Below are positions 1 to 5,822 of a DNA stretch of 6,533 nt, in pieces. Every line of letters begins with the position of its first letter. Position 1 is the first letter of the stretch. Where the stretch lies: assembly GCA_905233405.1 (NCBI GenBank), contig CAJOEG010000151.1:1-6533 (forward strand), in the 5' to 3' direction. Origin of the DNA: an uncultured Bacteroidales bacterium. GTDB taxonomy: Bacteria; Bacteroidota; Bacteroidia; Bacteroidales; ML635J-15. Both the position numbers and the translations under genes were made by a program. A model generated the notes under the pieces. The model did not search any database. It saw nothing but the letters and a program-made list of their open reading frames with translations, and had not been told where the DNA came from.

Positions 1-871
1 TTGTATTGTTATTGTATCCGCCTCTTTGTTCGCCGCCTTCCAAACCTCCGCCGTAGCCGTGAACGCCACCAAATATATCCGTACCATCACCAATGTCTTC
101 ACCGCCACCACCACCGCCACCAGCAACAATAATACGATGATAGAAGGTGTTGCCGTTCACGCGAATGTCAGTTCCTCCGCCACCACCGGCAGCAGGACTG
201 TTCAATCCAAAAATAGTACGCGGTGATGCCCAGGATGTACCACCACCATTCCAGCCACCGTAAGCAATGCCGCCATCGTCGGGACTGCAACTGCCCATTC
301 CGCCAACATATACAGAAATACTTGAAATGCCTGATGCAGCATTCAATGTACCAACCGAATATCCGCCTTTACCGCCATCGCCACCACGATCATTAATTTG
401 GCGTCCACCACCTTGCGCACCCCAAACCTCTAGTTTAAACGATTGGTAACCAGTAGGAAAGTTATAAATTTGCTCGGAGCCTGTATATTGAAAATTTGTA
501 ACAAGGGTTGCTGTAGTGGTTGCTCGCAGACGGCAGTAAATTGTCAAGCCGTTGGAAGATGTTATTTCAAGGTGTTCCCTGTGGGTGCCTGAATATCCGC
601 TTGTGATTTCGTGGGTACATTCGGCATCGGTAAACCACTGGCAGATATAGCCGTTAGGAATAGATGCATTATTTGAAAGGCTTGCTGTCAGGATTGCGGT
701 TTCGCCACAAGCAGGAGTGTTTTCCATTGTAACGACTGGTACCGGCACGGATACTTGCGACTTCGCACTTAGGCAGAAAAATACGCAAAGCATAAGTACA
801 GCAATATGAGCACGGATTTTCTCCGATGTTTTGATATTGAAATTCAATGTGTTGCGAACAACATTAATCAT
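1..871 (-). CDS. Secreted glycine-rich surface protein, N-terminal part (runs off window)
   Basis: This is an open frame of 290 codons that continues past the left edge of the window, so the C-terminus and any sorting tail are not visible. I start it at the ATG at 871-869. A signal peptide follows a longish n-region, with a hydrophobic core at residues 21-36 (AHIAVLMLCVFFCLSA) and likely cleavage near AKS-Q39. Residues about 44-125 look like an Ig-like domain, with Cys55, Cys77, Cys85 and Cys113, a central CQWF and an IYCRLRA strand. From about 127 it matches the ALK/LTK-type glycine-rich domain known in secreted bacterial proteins: FQYTGSEQIYNFPTGYQSF, KLEVWGAQGGG, GGKGGYSVGTL, VYVGGMG, AYGGWNGGGTSW, GGGGGTDIRVNG and RIIVAGGGGGGG. 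I infer a secreted or cell-surface adhesin-like protein; its ligand is unknown. It is the first substantial gene downstream of the cobalamin riboswitch, about 400 nt away. Family assignment is confident; function is not. Confidence 0.88.
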   Translation of the reverse strand, partial: MINVVRNTLNFNIKTSEKIRAHIAVLMLCVFFCLSAKSQVSVPVPVVTMENTPACGETAILTASLSNNASIPNGYICQWFTDAECTHEITSGYSGTHREHLEITSSNGLTIYCRLRATTTATLVTNFQYTGSEQIYNFPTGYQSFKLEVWGAQGGGRQINDRGGDGGKGGYSVGTLNAASGISSISVYVGGMGSCSPDDGGIAYGGWNGGGTSWASPRTIFGLNSPAAGGGGGTDIRVNGNTFYHRIIVAGGGGGGGEDIGDGTDIFGGVHGYGGGLEGGEQRGGYNNNT

Positions 872-941
872 ATTATTAATTTTAATAATCAATCAGTTAT
901 GTAAAAACTGGAAAACAATTGAAAATATGCCTTTACGCCTC

Positions 942-953
942 TGTCAATTGACA
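942..953. promoter_or_regulatory. Perfect 12-nt palindrome, possible operator
   Basis: TGTCAATTGACA is a perfect inverted repeat centred about 76 bases upstream of the glycine-rich gene's ATG. A dimeric regulator could bind such a site, but a 12-nt AT-rich palindrome can arise by chance, and no adjacent promoter box supports it. It also shares its CAATTGACA core with the tandem repeat inside the btuG leader, so it may be a scrap of the same repeat family instead. Confidence 0.2.
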
Positions 954-992
954 AAGCCATAAAAAAACAGAAACCTATAAGGGAAACTTGGG

Positions 993-1199
993 TTAGAATC
1001 GGGTGTTTGCGCTAAAGAAAATACAAATTAGAAACGCAATAAGATTTGCGAATGGTTTCGACGACTTCCATAGTCCAAAGGCAAGGCTTACACCGAGCGA
1101 TGCCACTACTTGTTGTTGCAATTCAATTTTCCTGCAAACATCCTTGACCATAACATATACATTAACAATCAACAATACATAAAGTTTATGCAACTGCAT
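993..1199 (-). CDS. Doubtful 68-aa hydrophobic small ORF downstream of the riboswitch
   Basis: This ATG-started frame begins 70 nt after the 3' end of the cobalamin riboswitch, on the same strand and with no other gene between, so it is the first candidate for control by the switch. The predicted peptide has hydrophobic stretches at residues 6-17 (LYVLLIVNVYVM), 32-44 (VVASLGVSLAFGL) and 51-62 (FANLIAFLICIF), separated by charged residues (KDVCRK, KSSK), so it could be a small membrane protein. I recognise no family. There is no ribosome-binding signal, which is uninformative in this phylum. The length is within what chance gives in AT-rich DNA, so it may equally be noncoding leader or a decayed gene. 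Confidence 0.22.
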   Translation of the reverse strand: MQLHKLYVLLIVNVYVMVKDVCRKIELQQQVVASLGVSLAFGLWKSSKPFANLIAFLICIFFSANTRF

Positions 1200-1236
1200 A
1201 AAAATGAATGCGTCTTCGGAAAAATCGAATCATCAA

Positions 1237-1256
1237 GGCTCTAACTCCCGAAAGCC
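1237..1256 (-). other. Short hairpin after riboswitch, possible expression platform
   Basis: As RNA from the minus strand, GGCUUU pairs with AGAGCC (six pairs, one G-U) around the 8-nt loop CGGGAGUU. It lies 13 nt after the riboswitch closing stem. A T5 run occurs only about 12 nt after the stem, so it is not a canonical intrinsic terminator. It could take part in the on/off switch of the aptamer, but this is a guess from position alone. Confidence 0.25.
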
Positions 1257-1268
1257 ATTCACTTGTAT

Positions 1269-1416
1269 GCATAAGGCAGGTCTTCTGACTTGTTCCAGAC
1301 TTGCGAGCCTTCCCATAACCGTGAGGATTACAGTGGCATAAATTCGCAAATCCATAAAAGAACTTACAGCAGCGGGTACTGTGCGTGAATCTCACACGCT
1401 TCCCTTAACCTTTTGC
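1269..1416 (-). ncRNA. Cobalamin (adenosylcobalamin-type) riboswitch
   Basis: Read on the minus strand, this 148-nt segment carries the conserved landmarks of the B12 aptamer in the right order. First comes the outer stem strand GCAAAAGG (1416-1409), then AAGGGAAG followed by the hairpin CGTGTGAGATTCACGCAC. Next are the ACCCGCTGCTGTAAG element, TGCCACTGTAATCCTCACGG and TATGGGAAGGC. It ends with AAGTCAGAAGACCTGCC and the closing strand CCTTATGC (1276-1269). The outer stem pairs GCA/TGC and AAGG/CCTT around one A-A mismatch. The family binds a corrinoid and normally switches the downstream gene off when B12 is plentiful, by terminating transcription or hiding the start of translation. Here it faces the glycine-rich gene and has its back to the B12 uptake operon that ends 148 nt upstream. 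Identification is very secure; the regulated gene is uncertain. Confidence 0.96.
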
Positions 1417-1421
1417 GGGTG

Positions 1422-1429
1422 CAAAGATA
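1422..1429 (-). promoter_or_regulatory. Bacteroidota -7 promoter box for the riboswitch transcript
   Basis: TATCTTTG matches the TAnnTTTG consensus of the Bacteroidota housekeeping sigma factor exactly. It sits six nt before the first paired base of the riboswitch, so a start site about 5-8 nt downstream would begin the RNA right at the aptamer's outer stem. I see no clear TTG/TTTG box about 19-21 nt further upstream. The fit between box and aptamer edge is the main support. Confidence 0.65.
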
Positions 1430-1563
1430 GTAAAAAAGACAATGTTGCATCCATCGGCTAATCCATTATTATACGCATTGCCAAATTGCAATATGAAATG
1501 GAGATTGTATATATATAAAGGTATGAATAAGCGACTGCAATTATTCTAATTTGTTGGGTATTT

Positions 1564-2775
1564 TTATTTGAAACAGAACCCATTAGGGATTATTCCGACT
1601 GTAAACTTGTCGATTTGCTCACCTGTGGCACTCAGCCTGTAAACCACTCCCGACTGCATATAGTCAATAGCATCGGCAACATAGACTTCTGAATTTACAG
1701 GGTCAACACCAAGTCCATAGTATAAGCGCCCACCAGGATTACTAAAGAATACGTCGCCGGTAATATTTTCGGATTCAACCTGAAATCTGTAGATGTGGTT
1801 GTTGCAATAATAAATTGTATCGCCAGTGGCATTAATTGTGATTTCGGAAGGATAATCACCTATTGGGAACTCAAATGTGCGTTCCACTGTCTGCGTTGCA
1901 GCGTCAATTTTCACAAGTCCTGGTGTACCATAATATTCGGAACCTTGATAGCCGCCATCGCAAAGAACCCAAATCTTGCCGTTTTTATCCAACACCATGC
2001 GATGCGGCTGCTTCAAAACCTCTATCTGCGACACAAGTTCATCTGTATTTGCATTTATGACAAGAATCTTATCATCGTACGACCAGCTATTTACAAACAC
2101 ATACGAGCCATACGCAATCATTTGCTCCGACGAATGCCGATAGTATTCGCCCGAACCATCGTTGATATCAATTGTCTTATCAACCATAAAAGTCATCGGA
2201 TTTACTACGTATATGCATCGCGAGTACATATCGGAAACATACGCCTTTGTAGGCGACACGAAATACATAAATCTTGGCGATGTAAAACCGGTAATCTTGT
2301 TTACATACTTGAAAGTATTGTTGCTTATCGCGTATATTTTTCCGCTATTGTTCACCACAAGGTAGGCAAGCGTGTCGTTTATCGTAACGCTTTGCAAAAC
2401 ATCGCCCAGAGGTATGCCATTGGCACGGTAGAAAACCTGATTCTCAACTGTACGCTTTTTGCTGTCGTAGTACGACAACGAGGCGTTTCCGTACATAAAA
2501 TTGCCTTCGCAGGGGATAAAAACGCCATAATTACGGACAACATTTCCAGTGTCGGTAGAAATTGTATCAACATCGTGCGAAATGTCAAAGGCAGTAATGG
2601 GCGCCATATCATCCTTCATACAGGAAGAGAAAAAAACAAGAATGATGATGATTAATAATGGACAATGAGCAATTGACAATGGATAATTGACAATGGATAA
2701 TTGGCAATCTGTAGCGGCACAATGCATTGTGTCGCTACAAATTTTATAATTCCATATCCTTTTAATATTCATCAT
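1564..2775 (-). CDS. btuG: BtuG-like surface lipoprotein (YncE/DUF5074-type beta-propeller), cobalamin capture
   Basis: The 403-aa product is an outer-membrane lipoprotein that in related gut Bacteroidota binds corrinoids very tightly at the surface and hands them to BtuB. The lipobox is FFSSC with Cys52 as the lipidated residue, followed by M-K-D-D-M, which fits the X-K-(D/E)2-X surface-export signal known from Capnocytophaga. The mature part is a run of propeller blades of about 40-45 residues: EGNFMYGNASLSYYD, PRFMYFVSPTKAYVSDMY with IYVVNPMTF, YVFVNSWSYDDKILVINANT, PHRMVLDKNGKIWVLCDGG, SEITINATGDTIYYCNN, GLGVDPVNSEVYVADA, ending IIPNGFCFK. Its ATG overlaps the stop of the receptor gene by four bases (ATGA, 2772-2775), which fixes the start and suggests translational coupling. 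Residues about 13-39, before the hydrophobic core, are encoded by repeat DNA and make an abnormally long signal-peptide n-region; an in-frame TTG at codon 33 could give a shorter leader. No clear terminator follows the stop codon. The symbol rests on domain and context, not on a binding test. Confidence 0.85.
   Translation of the reverse strand: MMNIKRIWNYKICSDTMHCAATDCQLSIVNYPLSIAHCPLLIIIILVFFSSCMKDDMAPITAFDISHDVDTISTDTGNVVRNYGVFIPCEGNFMYGNASLSYYDSKKRTVENQVFYRANGIPLGDVLQSVTINDTLAYLVVNNSGKIYAISNNTFKYVNKITGFTSPRFMYFVSPTKAYVSDMYSRCIYVVNPMTFMVDKTIDINDGSGEYYRHSSEQMIAYGSYVFVNSWSYDDKILVINANTDELVSQIEVLKQPHRMVLDKNGKIWVLCDGGYQGSEYYGTPGLVKIDAATQTVERTFEFPIGDYPSEITINATGDTIYYCNNHIYRFQVESENITGDVFFSNPGGRLYYGLGVDPVNSEVYVADAIDYMQSGVVYRLSATGEQIDKFTVGIIPNGFCFK
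2657..2712. repeat. 14-nt tandem repeat (about four copies) inside the btuG leader
   Basis: Two identical copies of AATTGACAATGGAT (2671-2684 and 2685-2698) are flanked by degenerate copies, AATGGACAATGAGC (2657-2670) and AATTGGCAATCTGT (2699-2712). Repeats of this CAATTGACAATGGATAATTG type are, as I recall, common between genes in Bacteroidota genomes, and finding one inside a reading frame is unusual. Here it encodes the LSIVNYPLSIAHC-like stretch just before the btuG signal-peptide core. Confidence 0.85.
2710..2739. repeat. 30-nt palindromic repeat (REP-like) inside the btuG leader
   Basis: The left arm TGTAGCGGCACAATG pairs with the right arm CATTGTGTCGCTACA over 15 positions. There is a single imperfect pair, 2717 with 2732, which is G-T on the plus strand and C-A on the minus strand. 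It directly abuts the 14-nt tandem repeats. Near-perfect palindromes of the form GTAGCG-ACACAATGCATTGTG are typical of dispersed intergenic repeats rather than of coding DNA. It encodes residues around CSDTMHCAAT near the BtuG N-terminus. Confidence 0.85.
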
Positions 2776-4746
2776 CTATAACTAACGCTAATCTGGAATG
2801 CAAAATTAATTCTTGGCATCGGTTGCCACAATACCGAACGATAAGATTCGTTGAACAAATTATTAATCTTGAAATTCAAATCAATGGCAAAATCGGAAAT
2901 AACAAACTCCTTACCCAGACCGATGTCGCTCATAAAATACGGATAAATCGACACCAAAATACCAGTTTCCTCCGCCGATGTGGTAAACCTTTCGCTAAAA
3001 TAGTTCCACTGGTAGAAGAAATAAAATCCGTATGCCGAAATCCGCCCGAAAATGTTCGCCGAATGCAACGGAATGTATGCCAACTGCTTGCCAATGGACA
3101 TGTCGTTTTCGCTACGCGGTGTCGAAAGGTTTGTCGAATGCGTGTAGGCATAGTTTGCCGTCAACGAAATCAGGCACGAATCGTGAAATTCAAACGATGT
3201 GTTCAACTTTGCATCGGCACCGTAGGCGACAACTTTTTCAAGGTTTATCGGTTGCCAGTAGCCTCGGTTCGTCGGACACCACATAATCCAGTTTTTCACA
3301 TGGCTGTAGTTAGCTCCAGCCTCCGCCGAAATCGAGAAACGACCATTCAAACTGTTGTACTTCTTGCCAAACGAAATATCTGCCACATACGCGGTTTCGG
3401 GGACAAGGTCGGGATTCCCGCCAGGCACATAGAACAAGTCGTTGAGCGTGGGCACAGAATAGTTCTTCGACAATGACGACCTTACAAACCAGCGATAACG
3501 GAAATTGTACTCAAGGAAAAGCGATGGCAAGAACGGACAAACGCTCTTATCGTAAAATTCCTGCCTCAATGTAACGCCACAGCGGAAACGCTTGAATGGC
3601 TCTCCAAACAGCGAAACCAGCGCGCCATAGTCGTGACGGACTGTATCGTAGCCATTACGCGTAATGGAATCGAACGACGCCACAGTGTGGAAATTATACT
3701 TCAGCCGAGCAGAGATTTCAAGCCTGTCGTTGAATGCATACGAGTAATTTGCTGTGGTATATAGCGAATTAGCCTTTGTGTCAGAATTGACAATCTTGTA
3801 GAATCCCACACCGCTAATATAACTTTGCGAAAGGTAATTTTGCAACTGATAATTGTCACCGACAGAAATATCGAGTTTCGACTTGTCGGTGTAGAACCTG
3901 TACGACAGCGACGACACAAAACTGTTACCGTCCTGACGGTTCTTGTTGTTGAGCAGACCGCTTTCGTTGGTGGTAAGTCCCGGCACACCGCGGTCGTAGT
4001 TCTGCCACCAGAACTTTAGCGACAGGAACGACCTTTCGGTGGTGCGGAAATATAGTTCCTGAATTGCGCCCATCATTCGGTAGTCGGCATTTTCGCGTTT
4101 CTGCACGCCACCACCAGCAATGTCGCTGTTCTTGAACTTGAAGTCGTTGCGCGAGCGAGTGTCGTAGAACTTAGTAACCGACTGGAACTTTTCTGTTCCG
4201 GCACGAACCTGTGCCATATTGTCGAAAGTATGGAAACTTGCCACCGACGATACAATCTTTGCCGACACGCCACGATCCCACATCGGACGGGTATTTATCT
4301 CTACGACACCACCTATTGCAGTTTCCGACTTCTGCATCGAACCAGAACCGCAGAAAACATTCACCTCGTCGGCAATCGACAAGCATTGGAGAACTTAGGC
4401 TCACATTGTTCCACGAAACCTTTGTGTGTGAAGCCGTTGTTCCACGAAACGAAGCCGTTGAAAGGGAACCTCGTCCGTATGTCTTAACAAATACCGAAGT
4501 ATTTTCCGACAATACTTCCGACAGCGAACTCAACTCCTTGACCTTGAGAATCATCTTGTCGAGTTTTACAACCGAAGTGCCAGTTTCAAGCATTTCGCGA
4601 TGCTCAATTATCTCAACATCGGGCAAAGTAACAGTGTCGGACTGCGAAAATGCCAATGAAGATGACAATATAAACAGCAAAAGGAAGAGAAGCGCAATGC
4701 GTTTTTCTTCCTTCAGGCATAGAATCTGTTTAATCTGTCCTATCAT
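2772..4746 (-). pseudogene. btuB: BtuB-like TonB-dependent outer-membrane receptor, frameshifted in the plug
   Basis: Two reading frames together make one TonB-dependent receptor, the predicted corrinoid importer. The first frame starts at 4746 (ATGA overlap with the preceding gene). It gives a signal peptide (core IALLFLLLFILSSSLAFS, cleavage near residue 34), a TonB-box-like TVTLPDVEII, and the plug start with SEVLSENTSVFVKTYGRGS and SFRGTTASHTKVSWNN, then SSPML at residues 118-122. After that the frame runs into unrelated sequence and stops at 4171. The family continues in the +1 frame from about 4382 with ADEVNVFCGSGSMQ, ETAIGGVVEINTRPMWD, the 22-strand barrel region and the C-terminal INNLFNESYRSV with QPMPRINFAFQISVSYR, ending 2772 with a four-base overlap into btuG. 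The conserved segment expected between PML and ADEV (of the type GQ-x-DFS-x-x-PV) is absent, which fits a net loss of about 29 nt. The rest of the barrel is uninterrupted, so the lesion is recent or is an assembly fault. Confidence 0.85.
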
Positions 4747-5750
4747 TGCATAATTTCAATCTTTTTTACAACGCGGCAATCGTCAAACACAAAAGCCACG
4801 AAATATATTCCAGACTTAAAATCTGAAAGATCCATTGCAAAGGAAGTGCTTTTTTCTGAGTTGCACAACACCTTCTGTCCCATCAAATTATATATTTCAA
4901 ACGAAAAATCCCGATCTGCCGACAAATTTACAAAGTCGCTTGCTGGATTCGGGTAAACATTAGCCGTTGCAAATACATTGCCTTCGACCGAATTAAGCGA
5001 ATGAATCACACCGACAGCATCCAAGTCGAATCCACACGAATAGAAAGGTGTCGGGTAGGGGTCGTTGATTATATTTCCCTCCGAATCGTAAGTTCCATAT
5101 TGTGGGTCAATAGAACCGACAACATCAATAAGCCTAACGTGGGTAATATTGTTGACATCAAGGTTGGGTTCGTTGGCAAGTTCTTCCAAATCGAACGGAT
5201 AGCCGTAAAAAACCGGGAAAACACCAGCAAAATTTGTTAGCAAATTGGAATTTTCATAACCGAATCCACCAACTTGCTCATCAGTCTGTACGTGTGAAAC
5301 TGCAGGGAAGCGAACAAAATCGACACCATTGCTACTAACCTCGACAAAAGCTAATTCGTAGAAAACAATGGAATCCTGATTAGGCACTGCGTTTGGAATC
5401 AGAGCATTCTCGAAAACAGCGAAATCGTGTCCTTCGCCATTTACAATGGGACTGTCAAACTGCAATGTAATATAACCGCCATCTCCCAAGCTGATAAACT
5501 GTCCGTTGGCTTGACCGAGACAATTGTCAGTAGTTCCATAAAAAGCATGGTTTGAAGTTATGCCAGAAGGGACATCGGTATAAGTAACCGTAGTATCTGA
5601 AATCTTAACATAACCTCGTACTATTTCTGCCGATGTAGCCCAGCCAATAAAAGCCGACGAATCCTTATGCATAGCCAATGGATTCGAAAGCTGCTGAGCG
5701 GAAACGGCAACCGAAAACACAATAAAAAATACGAATAAAAGATGTTTCAT
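4743..5750 (-). CDS. Secreted surface protein of a conserved uncharacterised family with T9SS type A sorting tail
   Basis: The 335-aa product has a clear signal peptide (KHLLFVFFIVFSVAVSA, cleavage after Ala18). A conserved middle region follows: GWATSAEIVRGYV (36-48), SLGDGGYITLQFDSPIVNG (87-105) with GHDFAVFEN, FVEVSSNGVDFVRFPA (135-150), THVRLIDVVGSID (203-215) and NDPYPTPFYSCGFDLDAVGV (229-248). I recognise this block as a widespread family of secreted 'cell surface' proteins without a proven function. Residues 265-335 are a T9SS type A sorting domain, with VYPNPASDFVNL, FEIYNLMGQKVL, LSDFKSGIYFV and KKIEIMQ at the end, so it should be exported by the type IX system and anchored or released at the surface. 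It overlaps the receptor start by four bases, tying it to corrinoid uptake. A role as a further surface binding protein is my inference. The ATG at 5750 follows a 72-nt gap from the gene before. Confidence 0.85.
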   Translation of the reverse strand: MKHLLFVFFIVFSVAVSAQQLSNPLAMHKDSSAFIGWATSAEIVRGYVKISDTTVTYTDVPSGITSNHAFYGTTDNCLGQANGQFISLGDGGYITLQFDSPIVNGEGHDFAVFENALIPNAVPNQDSIVFYELAFVEVSSNGVDFVRFPAVSHVQTDEQVGGFGYENSNLLTNFAGVFPVFYGYPFDLEELANEPNLDVNNITHVRLIDVVGSIDPQYGTYDSEGNIINDPYPTPFYSCGFDLDAVGVIHSLNSVEGNVFATANVYPNPASDFVNLSADRDFSFEIYNLMGQKVLCNSEKSTSFAMDLSDFKSGIYFVAFVFDDCRVVKKIEIMQ

Positions 5751-5766
5751 ACCTATTGCATTTTGA

Positions 5767-5803
5767 TTTTATGTGGCGGACATTTCTGCCCGCCACTATA
5801 AAA
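5767..5803 (-). other. Strong intergenic stem-loop between the DUF4465-like gene and the next gene
   Basis: As minus-strand RNA, GUGGCGGGCA pairs with UGUCCGCCAC around the loop GAAA, giving ten pairs including one G-U. The stem extends by six more A-U pairs (UUUUAU with AUAAAA) past a single bulged A. On the plus strand the G-U pair becomes an A-C mismatch, so the fold is best in the transcribed direction. No U-run follows it, so it is a poor intrinsic terminator. It is more likely an mRNA processing or stability element that sets different expression of the two genes, or a dispersed palindromic repeat. Its GTGGCGG start resembles the GTAGCGG arm of the palindrome in the btuG leader. Confidence 0.75.
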
Positions 5804-5822
5804 CCTTCTGTACAAACATTAC

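Larger units (their letters stand above)
872..1268. other. Roughly 400-nt leader/intergenic stretch between riboswitch and glycine-rich gene
   Basis: No recognisable protein family is encoded here in any frame. On the minus strand, which is the transcribed direction, it holds a short GC-containing hairpin just after the riboswitch (1237-1256), a 68-codon ORF of doubtful reality (993-1199), a run of seven T after that ORF (961-967 as read on the minus strand) without a convincing stem before it, a perfect 12-nt palindrome (942-953), and an AT-rich segment directly before the glycine-rich gene. I find no TAnnTTTG box at a good distance from the start codon at 871. The glycine-rich gene may therefore use a promoter I cannot see, or be read from the riboswitch promoter through a leader of about 540 nt. 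Confidence 0.6.

Noticed and set aside
26..449. Two short plus-strand ORFs rich in Thr and Pro
   Set aside because: They are complements of the GGN and GGT glycine codons of the glycine-rich gene on the minus strand.
901..971. E. coli-like TTGACA with a TATTTT box upstream of the glycine-rich gene
   Set aside because: The spacing of 14 nt is too short, and Bacteroidota use TTTG/TAnnTTTG boxes, of which no well-spaced pair is seen here.
1186..1395. 69-codon minus-strand ORF
   Set aside because: It lies largely within the cobalamin riboswitch, so the sequence conservation is explained by RNA structure and not by coding.
1430..1563. Possible terminator after the btuG stop codon
   Set aside because: Only AT-rich sequence with a TATATATATA stretch is present; there is no GC stem followed by a T-run.
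1795..2655. 286-codon open frame on the plus strand
   Set aside because: It is fully antisense to the BtuG-like gene, its product is rich in His, Arg, Ile and Cys with no domain, and the minus-strand product has a clear propeller family and lipobox.
2657..2739. CRISPR array
   Set aside because: Units are 14 nt and directly adjacent with no spacers, so this is a simple tandem repeat next to a palindrome.
2823..3476. 217-codon open frame on the plus strand
   Set aside because: Antisense shadow of the receptor barrel; no signal, domain or promoter.
4375..4390. Programmed ribosomal frameshift in the receptor
   Set aside because: There is no slippery homopolymer or heptamer at the junction, and conserved residues are missing, which a programmed shift would not explain.
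4211..4753. 180-codon open frame on the plus strand
   Set aside because: Antisense to the receptor plug region and spans the frameshift; the product has no recognisable feature.
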